This document shows positions 44,536 through 52,994 of a stretch of 52,994 bases of DNA, piece after piece. The notes beneath the pieces were generated by a model that ran no database searches, had not been told where the DNA came from, and saw nothing but the letters and a program-made list of their open reading frames with translations. Within the stretch, counting starts at the first letter, position 1. The number at the start of each line of letters is the position of its first letter. The position numbers and the translations under genes are program-made. This stretch comes from Oligoflexales bacterium (GTDB lineage Bacteria; Bdellovibrionota_B; Oligoflexia; Oligoflexales; Bog-1112), in NCBI GenBank assembly GCA_013215275.1, contig JABSRF010000004.1:1-52994 (forward strand), written 5' to 3'.

Positions 44536-45357
44536 ATGAGACACATTATAATAATAATTTCATTGTTGTTTTCTTCTGCCTCTTTTGCAGATTATCCGCT
44601 AAGTTTTAACAAAGCAGCCCCTCTACTACCTAAGCCTCATGGGAATGGTTATGCAAGTCATAGTTTTGATGATTCAACTAGTATATATGAAATTTCATCA
44701 ACTCATGCTGGCCCACAAGGAAGAATCTTAGATCTAGCATATCGAAACACAAGATTAAATAACGAAGGCCTAGACAAATTTGGTTTAACTCTTGGAGGAG
44801 TTATTCCTAATTCAAACGACGATTTGATAGCTTTTAAATCAATTATAGGTTTTGTTCATAGTAGAGGCTACTACGATCATACAGGGGAAATATTGGCAAC
44901 CTGGGTTAAAAATATAGGATCATATGACATTATTATACTAGGTGGCGGTTACAAATTCGTCTCAACTAAATTCAGTGATGCCTACCCTCTTATCGGTTAT
45001 AGAAGATATGTCAAAGGTAGATATAGTTTTGAAGCCATCCTTCCATCTCATGTTAAAGCAAGTCACGATCTCAATGACACCTTAGAAATTGGAGTTTTTT
45101 CTAATTTAGGTAGTGAACTAGTCTGTGTTGGTGAAAAAGAGATCTCGGACGGTGAATTACCCGATTCGGTTCTGGGCAAGTACCAAACTGTCAGAGTTGG
45201 TATTGAGTCAACTATTAAAGTTGCTGAAAACATAGAGTTTACTGCTAAATTTGGTCAATCCCTAGCTAGAAAGATAACTAAGGACGACAATAAGGTATCA
45301 AAGCTGGATGGTAATCAGAATTTCGCAGAAGTGGCTTTGAACGTATCTAAGTTTTAA
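44536..45357 (+). CDS. Secreted/outer-membrane beta-barrel-like protein
   Basis: MRHIIIIISLLFSSASFA signal peptide then beta-rich sequence ending FAEVALNVSKF. Confidence 0.6.
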   Translation: MRHIIIIISLLFSSASFADYPLSFNKAAPLLPKPHGNGYASHSFDDSTSIYEISSTHAGPQGRILDLAYRNTRLNNEGLDKFGLTLGGVIPNSNDDLIAFKSIIGFVHSRGYYDHTGEILATWVKNIGSYDIIILGGGYKFVSTKFSDAYPLIGYRRYVKGRYSFEAILPSHVKASHDLNDTLEIGVFSNLGSELVCVGEKEISDGELPDSVLGKYQTVRVGIESTIKVAENIEFTAKFGQSLARKITKDDNKVSKLDGNQNFAEVALNVSKF

Positions 45358-45412
45358 GCTTCAGATAAACTCAAAGCCCCTTTCTTCCATTGGAGAAGTA
45401 AGTAAAAATTCA

Positions 45413-45970
45413 CTAAACCACATCAATCCCAAACAAAGTGGTAACTCGATCCTTTAGGCAGCCACAGGTTCTATCTCCAATAGATTCGAATAGAGCCTTG
45501 CAAATTATGCACTTGCGAATCTTAACTTCTATCGAATTTAGACCTGCTGCAGCCCTTGCTTCTTGAGTTTCACGAAGGGCAGCCTTATCTGGTTTGGATA
45601 GCTTTTTTATTGGCTGATGTTTTCCCTCTACATGGCTATACTCAGGCATATGAGAGCAAACATACTCCAAGATTCTTCTGCTAATAGCAGTCGCATATGC
45701 GTTTGATTCGTGTGTCTTAAATTCCTTCAAATTTGAGTATTTTTCGGCTGTTTCCTTGAGCTTTTCATCTGTCCATATTCGTTGTTTTGGCCTCACCATA
45801 TGAGAACAAACACTATCTAGAATATTAAGACGACTCGCATATTTATACGCCCCACTTGCCTTATTTTTGAACTCACCTATAGTTGAATACTTCAATGCTT
45901 CGATAGAAACAGCTTCTTTTGTCCATAGAAATTTCTGTTTATGTTGTTTGTTAGTTTCCATTTGCATCAC
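45413..45970 (-). CDS. Paralogue A: repeat domain plus zinc-finger protein
   Basis: Two repeats (W..E.v..EA.KY....EF....SGAY.YA....iLd.vCSHM) and C-terminal IRKCIICKALFESIGDRTCGC. Confidence 0.7.
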   Translation of the reverse strand: MMQMETNKQHKQKFLWTKEAVSIEALKYSTIGEFKNKASGAYKYASRLNILDSVCSHMVRPKQRIWTDEKLKETAEKYSNLKEFKTHESNAYATAISRRILEYVCSHMPEYSHVEGKHQPIKKLSKPDKAALRETQEARAAAGLNSIEVKIRKCIICKALFESIGDRTCGCLKDRVTTLFGIDVV

Positions 45971-46045
45971 CGAGTCTTATAGGTTTCTAAATTACATTAA
46001 CTCTATAAACAGGTATATTAATCTGATTTTCAGTGATTTTTATGA

Positions 46046-46408
46046 TTAAATATGCTTCTTGACCACTTTCAAAAAATTTTCACTCGTAAACGGTTTCAAG
46101 ATAATCTCTAAAACATTAGTTCCATCTATTGCATCCCGCTTATCAGGGGGAACACCAGTGATTAAAATTAGCTTTGGAGTAATATTTTTTTCATTGAGAA
46201 TATTGAGGAACTTATACCCATCGATATAAGGCATTACAAGATCTAATATTACAAGGTCTGGCTTGTGAAGAAGAAGCAAAGACATTCCATCTTTTCCGTT
46301 ATCCGCAGACATTACGTCATATTCATTTTCCAATAATCCATTCAAAAAATTTAGCATTAATTTGTCGTCATCTATAACTAAAACTGATTTTTTCATACCG
46401 ACTCGCAA
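46046..46408 (-). CDS. CheY-like single-domain response regulator
   Basis: SVLVIDDDKLMLNFL...DLVILDLVMPYIDG...LILITGVP...EIILKPFTSENFLKVV. Confidence 0.93.
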   Translation of the reverse strand: MRVGMKKSVLVIDDDKLMLNFLNGLLENEYDVMSADNGKDGMSLLLLHKPDLVILDLVMPYIDGYKFLNILNEKNITPKLILITGVPPDKRDAIDGTNVLEIILKPFTSENFLKVVKKHI

Positions 46409-46568
46409 AAGTTTGAAAGGAGTTGCTAGTCTTCATTATAGAACTTGTTGATTTTTAAGACCAGAGCGATCCAAGAGGCAATTGCGATCAAATCAAACTT
46501 CGGCGGAATTTCCAGTCACACTGATAAAGCAGCCAAACGTTATGAATCGCCGGACTTTGCATCAAAAC

Positions 46569-47135
46569 TCAGATCACATCGAACCCAGTAAGCCTTGCCG
46601 TCGCAACTGATCCGCGAAAACAACCACATGACCTATCGCCAGTTGATTCAAACTCAATTTTGCAGTGCATACATTTTCTTATTTTAATTTCGATAGGCTT
46701 AGCCCCGATATTAATCCTGCTTCTATTAACAGCCTCTAACTCAGTACGAGACAATTTTGATAGCTTCTTAAATGGCTTCTTTCTTGGGTTTTGAAAGGTA
46801 TCCATATGCGAGCAAACTAACTCCAGCATCCCCTTTCTTTTTGCTGCATTATAGGCGTTAGAATCATTTTTTAAGAATTCTTGAGGGGTGCTAAATTGCT
46901 GTGCTACTTCTCTTAACGTATTTTCGTTCCACCTTCGATCTGGTAAAGGTGTTTTATCCATATGCGAGCATATTTTCTCCAGCATTTTATGCTTAGATGC
47001 ATAAGAATAAGCTCCAGAAGAGGATTCTCTAAAATGCCTTTTATGCTGATATTTTTGTGCTTCTTGTGTAACGGTATCTTCAGTCCATGATATTCTTTTT
47101 CTAGGGTGAGTATCCTTTTGCATATTTAAAACCAC
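46569..47135 (-). CDS. Paralogue B: repeat domain plus zinc-finger protein
   Basis: Same architecture as 45413..45970: EAQKYQHKRHFRESSSGAYSYASKHKMLEKICSHM x2 and IRKCMHCKIEFESTGDRSCGC. Confidence 0.7.
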   Translation of the reverse strand: MVLNMQKDTHPRKRISWTEDTVTQEAQKYQHKRHFRESSSGAYSYASKHKMLEKICSHMDKTPLPDRRWNENTLREVAQQFSTPQEFLKNDSNAYNAAKRKGMLELVCSHMDTFQNPRKKPFKKLSKLSRTELEAVNRSRINIGAKPIEIKIRKCMHCKIEFESTGDRSCGCFRGSVATARLTGFDVI

Positions 47136-47218
47136 ATTATTCTATTCGCAATTAATCCCATTAGTTCTGTAATTAGCAATAAATCAAGGCTCACTCAAGA
47201 GCCCAAAAAATGTATCGG

Positions 47219-48577
47219 TTAATCTGGAAAAGCATGTTTCCTTGGGGTTGTATTCCAGAAAGACAAAGCCCCCACCCCTCTTTTCATAGTCTCTTTTGCA
47301 AGCAACATGACAAGAGCTACGGCACTGAGCCTATAGAGAGCTTTTAAAACAAGGTGCATCCAATTTGTCTGGTATCTTTCCCCGAGCTCCGATTCAACCG
47401 CTGCTAACTTTGCACCTGCCTCATCCAAACTTTTCTTGGCTGGATCAAGGTGCTTAATCTTGTACCAGTTGTTGTGATAAACGTCAGAATTTTTATCTTC
47501 GTAACGAGCCTTCCTTTGCTCGTAATCGACCTTGGCAATATCGTAGGCTTCCGAAGCTGAGAAATGGATAGGATTTGCTCTCAGAGCCTCAGAAGCTAAA
47601 TCCCGCTGATTTGCTTGTGAGCCTGCCCATACGATAAGCACCTCGTAAGCAATTATTAACGCCGCGAATAATTTAGCCGAGCTCGACTTTGAAATCACGC
47701 TTAACGCCGAAAAGCCGATTGCCAGGCCGATTGCGCCGTAAGATGCTAACTCAGGGTTTGGGAACTTAAGTGATTGGTAGAGTGGTAGTGTTTGCTCCAC
47801 AACAAAGCAGCAAGCCAAGTATGCACAGTAGCCCAGGGCAAGGGCTGCTGGGAAGTTAGTTATAAATGCACCACCGTCTAACTGGGAGAGCTTTTGAAAA
47901 ATTCCTGTTAAAAAATCAGACTTACCTACAGTTACATTATCATCAACAGCGTCATTACTGCAAACCTTGGCTTGATTTCCTGCCGTATCCTTTGCTAGAT
48001 TATCGCCGTTAGCATTCGCGATCTCGCTAACGCTAGCCTGCTGCTCCAAGATCTTGGGTGCTGGAGCGGTGGGCTTAATACTTTCCCTTAAATCAACAAG
48101 ACAATCTCTTATCTCTAAAAGCAATTCGGCTTGATTTTGAATATTGTGGTTTTCGTTTACCTGATTGATACTTTCTTTGGAAGTATCCACAGACATTGGT
48201 TGCTCCAGGCAGTGGCTTTGGCTACTGCCGTTTGACTCATCACTTGCCACAGCGCCTGGGTTTGGTAAGCTTGGACTGTCGGATCTACTTAGCGTTTTTT
48301 CGATGGTCTGCTGCTCAGCTTTCGACGGTAGGGCAGCAGATTCGAACATAGAACTAACATTCCCAAACTGACTTTCTTTCTTCAATTGTCTTCTCCTCTT
48401 CTTTTGAGAATTGATACGATCCTTGTTTTGAGGATTGCTGCGATATGCACGATGATACTTCGCTTTTTTGGTTTGAGATTGCCCAGATAAATCAGGGGCA
48501 AATAGTCCACTCGCTTCCTCATCCCCATTGAATAGTCCTCCTTGTGCCATTGTCATTCGACTCCAGCCTCCAAACAT
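47219..48577 (-). CDS. Hypothetical protein with central TM helices
   Basis: Long polar N-terminus, hydrophobic FPAALALGYCAYLACCFV and AIGLAIGFSALSVI; overlaps the primase gene. Confidence 0.6.
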   Translation of the reverse strand: MFGGWSRMTMAQGGLFNGDEEASGLFAPDLSGQSQTKKAKYHRAYRSNPQNKDRINSQKKRRRQLKKESQFGNVSSMFESAALPSKAEQQTIEKTLSRSDSPSLPNPGAVASDESNGSSQSHCLEQPMSVDTSKESINQVNENHNIQNQAELLLEIRDCLVDLRESIKPTAPAPKILEQQASVSEIANANGDNLAKDTAGNQAKVCSNDAVDDNVTVGKSDFLTGIFQKLSQLDGGAFITNFPAALALGYCAYLACCFVVEQTLPLYQSLKFPNPELASYGAIGLAIGFSALSVISKSSSAKLFAALIIAYEVLIVWAGSQANQRDLASEALRANPIHFSASEAYDIAKVDYEQRKARYEDKNSDVYHNNWYKIKHLDPAKKSLDEAGAKLAAVESELGERYQTNWMHLVLKALYRLSAVALVMLLAKETMKRGVGALSFWNTTPRKHAFPD

Positions 48578-50868
48578 GAAGTGAAAAATCTGTATGAATA
48601 ATTGCGCCTTCTAGCACAATACTTTGCGACTGCTTCTAGCTGCTCCCAAGGCCATGAATCCATCAGCCTCAAGAAACCAAATATGGATTTGGTATTGATT
48701 ATCCCTTGGCCCTTCTCGATTTGTGCCAATATCAACTGGTCAAATGCAGGTCCAACCTTTTGCGCCTTACGCCTGTAGGTAGAATTTAAGGACTTTGCTT
48801 TGTGCCACTGAGAGTTTGTGCCACCTTCAGTTTTTGTGCCTCTGCCCTTGAGTAGCTTGTACCCTCGGATGAATTGTGCCTTCTCGAAAAATTCTATGTT
48901 TGTGCCATCATCAACCACCTGGAGTTTGCGCCCAATCCATGAGTCTCCGAGCCAATAGAAGTTGTCCTGATAGTTTACGTAACCATCACAGCGGACTTTC
49001 TTCTCTACCATGTCTGGGAATTTAAATGAGCTGAGATTCTCATGTGTTGTCTGGACTTTACCTGAGCAATTACTGTGAGCACACTCAACTTCCGATCCAG
49101 TCATTAATTCCTGGTCAAAGGAATCATTTTGTACATTAGGGGAGGCTTTTTCTCTCCCCAATTCCCTCACTAAACCTAGCATCCAGTTTATATTTTTAAG
49201 GTTCTCTTCAACTAATCTTGATAAATTAGGATTGTCAGCAAGTGACATATGCTTTTGGAGATCCAGGGCACGGTCCCTGAACTCCTTAATTACACGCTTG
49301 TCATCTTTGCTACGCTCCTCAAACTCAAGCTCGAAACCATGATACTTAGCAAACTTATCCACCACAGGATTACCCTGGAGCATTGACCGGCCCTTAACAA
49401 TCAACTTGCTTGGCTTTTCATCAAGAACCTTCAAAACCTCCTGTATTGCTGCAAGCTGCAGTTTGTACCCAGTGCCTTTTACAGACTGACTTGCGATAAT
49501 CTGAGTAGATGCATTTCCTGTCTCCAAAACTAACAGGCTCTTCTCATTACCCCTGCGCGTAAATGCCAGGGAGTAGTGGGGCTTTCGAGACCCCCCCAGG
49601 GGGCCTTCTGTAATATTTTTCGCTTCGCTATTTTCCCTTAAAGCCAATGGAATTTCTTGGCCAGCTCTGATTCCAAAAAGCTGTGGCTGGTTCCTATATA
49701 TAGAGGCAACAATTTTTGCTATAGACCTGCAGCTTCTTGAATCTTCATGGCCAGGGATCAGCCTAGAGTGAGCGTTTAGGCCTATCATAGTCTGGTGCTT
49801 CGAGTAGCCATGCCACTTGTAATAAATCGCGGCACTGGATAGCCAGGCATTGCGCTCTCCATCAAGCACTTCTTCTGGAAGCTTTAGATCCTTGAGGAAG
49901 GTCGATGCATACTCGGGATTCTCGATTAGCTTTAGGGCTCGCTCGATATCCCCATACTCTGGATTGATCCATAGCTCATAGCCCTCAGTACGTCCGAGGT
50001 AATTGACATTGAGCCATTTAGGTCGTGACTGGGGGCGCTTTACTAGAATATTGCGAAGGGTATCTTTAGATATTTCTGTCAGCTTAACCAGCTCACCCAT
50101 GGTGTAGCACTTAGTCTGGCCGAGGTTTTCGAACAGCTCCACGTACAAATGAGCCAAGCGAGCTTCGGTGGTCTTGTGTGGGTGAAGAATCTCATCCTGA
50201 TCTCTTTTAGCTGGTGGTCTGCATTCTTTTAGCTTGTTCGTAATAGCTAGGATCTCAGTGATTACATTGCGGCCTTCTCTTTTGATGAATGCATGAACAT
50301 CTTTGTCATAATAAAGCTGCCGCGCTTTGCTAAACTGCGAAACCTCATGGCGTCTAAAGTTGGGTAAGTCTCTAACAATACCGAGGGCTGACATATCAGC
50401 GCCTAGCCCATGGTGTTTCAACAATCTGACTAATGCTTCCTGTGCTTGTTGGGCAAGAAAAATGGTCTTGTGTGAACCATCAGTGAAGTCGCGCACGATG
50501 GGACTGATCGCAATTCCAAGGTGAATTCCTTTGCCACCTGTGCTACGAACGACGAACTGCGTATATATGAAGATCTCTGGATACTTCTTTTGGAGAAAGG
50601 TTAAGACCTTCTCCCAGTTTATTTCACCCTTCCTATCGAGCCATTTAAACTTGGTGTCTTTAACATCGATGTCTAAAGGAATACAGAACGGGACTCTAGT
50701 GCCATCAGGGTTCAACCAAGCCGAGCTAATATAGTCTGACTTAAAATGACGCCAGCCAGTGTATTCGCGGCTTATTATTTTAGATCCGTCTTCCTCTAAC
50801 CGTAGGATCTTTTTAAAGGCATGGTAGCCGCCGGTGTAGCCTTCTTTTGCAAGCGCTGCTAATTGCAT
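48553..50868 (-). CDS. AEP-superfamily primase/plasmid replication protein
   Basis: VPFCIPLDIDVKDTK (DxD-like), FVVRSTGGKGIHLGIAISP (sxH-like), DMSALGIVRDLPNFRRHE. Confidence 0.75.
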   Translation of the reverse strand: MQLAALAKEGYTGGYHAFKKILRLEEDGSKIISREYTGWRHFKSDYISSAWLNPDGTRVPFCIPLDIDVKDTKFKWLDRKGEINWEKVLTFLQKKYPEIFIYTQFVVRSTGGKGIHLGIAISPIVRDFTDGSHKTIFLAQQAQEALVRLLKHHGLGADMSALGIVRDLPNFRRHEVSQFSKARQLYYDKDVHAFIKREGRNVITEILAITNKLKECRPPAKRDQDEILHPHKTTEARLAHLYVELFENLGQTKCYTMGELVKLTEISKDTLRNILVKRPQSRPKWLNVNYLGRTEGYELWINPEYGDIERALKLIENPEYASTFLKDLKLPEEVLDGERNAWLSSAAIYYKWHGYSKHQTMIGLNAHSRLIPGHEDSRSCRSIAKIVASIYRNQPQLFGIRAGQEIPLALRENSEAKNITEGPLGGSRKPHYSLAFTRRGNEKSLLVLETGNASTQIIASQSVKGTGYKLQLAAIQEVLKVLDEKPSKLIVKGRSMLQGNPVVDKFAKYHGFELEFEERSKDDKRVIKEFRDRALDLQKHMSLADNPNLSRLVEENLKNINWMLGLVRELGREKASPNVQNDSFDQELMTGSEVECAHSNCSGKVQTTHENLSSFKFPDMVEKKVRCDGYVNYQDNFYWLGDSWIGRKLQVVDDGTNIEFFEKAQFIRGYKLLKGRGTKTEGGTNSQWHKAKSLNSTYRRKAQKVGPAFDQLILAQIEKGQGIINTKSIFGFLRLMDSWPWEQLEAVAKYCARRRNYSYRFFTSCLEAGVE
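48720..48906 (-). repeat. Five exact GGCACAAA motifs (TTTGTGCC on + strand) inside the primase gene
   Basis: At 48720, 48799, 48815, 48833, 48899; near-match at 48873. Confidence 0.85.
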
Positions 50869-50999
50869 GGGCAGTCACCATGATTTAAAACTGATTTCCT
50901 CATATAAAAGTAGATTTTGGGCATAATGATTCCTTTCGAAATTATTTTTCGAAACAAAAAATGAAATTATAGACTTGTTTTAATAGGACAGATAAAAAG

Positions 51000-51893
51000 T
51001 CAGGTCTTTGTATCTGATGATTCAAATTTCACTAATTTAAGCTCGCTCAAAACGCTTGATATAAAGGAAATTTGGTCTTCATTAAACTTCTTGTTATTGC
51101 AATATTCATAAAACTTTTCAGTCCTTAAGGGGAATTTATTTTTCCGAACATCTTTTTTTTCTGTCGGGCTGCCCGACACATTAACTAGAGCCAATAATGC
51201 TTCAATAACTTCGGAGTCAGTCATTTTCTTTTTTGCTATATGACCAAGCTTTCGAATGTTTATATCATGCTCCTTAATTAATTGTTTTGCATCATTTGGC
51301 CATTTTGCAATTTTCAAAAGCTCGACGACATACCCTCGATGCTTATTCAATATTCGCGCAACACCTGTTGTCGTTTCATTCAACCTTTCCTTTAGGTTGA
51401 GAACTGACTCAGCAAGTTCTAGTGGCTTTAAGTTTTGCCTTACCAAATTTTCAGCTAAACGAGCCAAATGAATATCTTGCTCGTTTTCTGAATATATCAG
51501 CTCAGCAGGACAGGTTTCATAACCTAGTTCTTTTAGAGCCATTATTCTTCTGTGACCAGCTACACATAAAAAAGGTTTTGAAGTGGATAGACCCAACGTT
51601 AAAACAGGGCGCTGTAAAAGCCCCTGTTCCTTTATCGATTCTCTCAAACCAACAAAATCTGCCGTAGAAGTATCAATCTCTCGACTGTTTTGAGATAAAT
51701 CAATCTCGTCAATTCTTACACTAGGTAGAGAACCTTTCCCTTTTTGCTGAACCTTTTTAAAAACTTCTTTTACAGAAAGATACCATTCAGCTTGCGCATC
51801 CACTTTTTTATGATCTTTAAACTCTTTTTCTACCCCTTTTACAGTTGATGCAATTTTACTAGCTAATTTAGACTTTGCTTTGCTTTTTTTCAT
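51000..51893 (-). CDS. parB: ParB-family partition protein
   Basis: IDLSQNSREIDTSTADFVGLRESIKEQGLLQRPVL...CVAGHRRIMALKELG..TCPAEL...RLAENLVRQNLKPLE. Confidence 0.95.
   Translation of the reverse strand: MKKSKAKSKLASKIASTVKGVEKEFKDHKKVDAQAEWYLSVKEVFKKVQQKGKGSLPSVRIDEIDLSQNSREIDTSTADFVGLRESIKEQGLLQRPVLTLGLSTSKPFLCVAGHRRIMALKELGYETCPAELIYSENEQDIHLARLAENLVRQNLKPLELAESVLNLKERLNETTTGVARILNKHRGYVVELLKIAKWPNDAKQLIKEHDINIRKLGHIAKKKMTDSEVIEALLALVNVSGSPTEKKDVRKNKFPLRTEKFYEYCNNKKFNEDQISFISSVLSELKLVKFESSDTKT
51161..51178. promoter_or_regulatory. Putative parS-like palindrome inside parB
   Basis: CTGTCGGGCTGCCCGACA, identical to 93-110. Confidence 0.55.
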
Positions 51894-52828
51894 AACCCAT
51901 GCATCTCCTCTTCAAGAACTAATGAGGGAACAGGCATTTTTTCTAAAGATGGTGTATCTCCGAGTTCTTTCCTAAATCTTTTCAAGGTATCCTTGTCCAA
52001 AGCTGGAGTATTTGGAGATCTTCCTCTTCTATTCAACTTAAGCTCTGGAAGAATAAGTTTGGCAAGCCTTGTATATGCTTCACTTATAGGGAGCTTCGAT
52101 TGCCCGTGTACAATTGGATTTTCCATCGCACAAGATGTTGGTACTGCCTTAGAAAAGGGTACGGTTCCTAATAAAGGCATACCGACCTGCTTTCCTAACT
52201 TTTCAATTGCTTCCAAAAACATTCTATGGACTGTTATTGACTTATCGTACTTGGTCACGAAGCAACCTAAAACATGGAGCGTTGGGTTTAGCTTGTCTTT
52301 TATCATTTTCACATTTTTGAACATAACGCGAAGTGCATCAAGACTATCCGCTTCAGCAAAGAGTGGAAGAACATAGTAGTCTGCAGCAACCATTACATTT
52401 GTAAAAGTTAAATCTAAGGAAGGGTGGGTATCGATCACGATAATATCAAACTCTTCCCTTGCCTTTATCAACCAGTCTCTCATAATCCCATGAGAACCGG
52501 GCTGAGCTAGAAAAGAGTTATTAAATTCACTAAAATCTTGATCAGCTCCAACAGCGTAAACATTGTCGAACTTGGTTTTCAACCAGATCGACTCTGCTGC
52601 TTTCTGCTCGAAAAACGCTACGGAGATTGTTTTCTCAAGATCTATAGCCTGTTGCTTTATTCCAATCTGAGCGCTTGAATTCCCTTGATAGTCAGCATCA
52701 ACAAGCAGGACTTTCAAACCAAGATTAGCAAACGCACAACAAAGATTTGTACTAGAAACAGATTTTCCAACACCACCCTTTTGATTAGCCAAGGCAAGAG
52801 TAACGCCTTTAATTTTTTTAGATCTCTT
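51890..52828 (-). CDS. parA: ParA-family partition ATPase
   Basis: VTLALANQKGGVGKSVSSTNLCCAFANLGLKVLLVDADYQGNSS...IIVIDTHPSLDLT; start at 52828 with AAGGA upstream. Confidence 0.97.
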   Translation of the reverse strand, partial: KRSKKIKGVTLALANQKGGVGKSVSSTNLCCAFANLGLKVLLVDADYQGNSSAQIGIKQQAIDLEKTISVAFFEQKAAESIWLKTKFDNVYAVGADQDFSEFNNSFLAQPGSHGIMRDWLIKAREEFDIIVIDTHPSLDLTFTNVMVAADYYVLPLFAEADSLDALRVMFKNVKMIKDKLNPTLHVLGCFVTKYDKSITVHRMFLEAIEKLGKQVGMPLLGTVPFSKAVPTSCAMENPIVHGQSKLPISEAYTRLAKLILPELKLNRRGRSPNTPALDKDTLKRFRKELGDTPSLEKMPVPSLVLEEEMHGL

Positions 52829-52994
52829 CATAATTCGATTCCTTAACGGCTTGGCATGCAAGCATCAATTAACTATTATCGTATTACTTAAATCATATTT
52901 GGTAAAGTCGATTATATAATTAATCCTTGATAAACAAAGTCAGCTAAAACCCTCAAAATAAATTTCAACCATCTAACTTACTATAATTACCTAA

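Noticed and set aside
1-52994. CRISPR array
   Set aside because: No regularly spaced 25-40 bp direct repeats with unique spacers; the repeat arrays here are short motifs with operator/iteron character.
1-52994. tRNA or rRNA genes
   Set aside because: No convincing cloverleaf or rRNA signature was seen by eye; a tRNAscan run would be needed to be certain.

Overview
The 52,994-bp window reads as an essentially complete phage-plasmid (temperate phage maintained as a plasmid). A leftward late block (about 4.8-27.1 kb) holds the virion genes: GpA-type terminase, lambda-family portal, protease-capsid fusion, contractile tail, and a Mu-like baseplate. The rest carries plasmid functions: ParA/ParB, an AEP-type primase, a Toprim/ATPase replication protein, a catalytic-domain-only tyrosine recombinase, MazEF and an HU-like protein. 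There is also an early recombination set (SSB, ERF-like annealing protein, PD-(D/E)XK exonuclease, RuvC-like nuclease, DEAD/DEAH helicase). Observations most worth follow-up: (1) a rightward operon at the presumptive immunity locus, made of an HTH protein, a receiver domain, a 7TM-DISM-like histidine kinase, a membrane-anchored HAD phosphatase, a secreted possible alpha/alpha-toroid protein and an outer-membrane-like protein; (2) a 65-bp near-perfect inverted repeat bracketing a J-domain cassette; (3) an iteron array of TGTACCC/GGGTACA motifs around an AT-rich core at 34.45-34.82 kb; (4) a second motif cluster (TTTGTGCC) inside the primase gene that occurs in all three codon phases; (5) a putative class 3 (Ala1, WCT-like) intein in the terminase Walker A motif; (6) a putative parS palindrome present both inside parB and near the left end; (7) a -1 frameshift tail-chaperone extension missing from the ORF track; (8) three related GGCAC-containing intergenic elements; (9) a paralogous pair of zinc-finger repeat proteins flanking a CheY-like receiver. 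All calls come from reading the sequence and recognising families. No database search was run.
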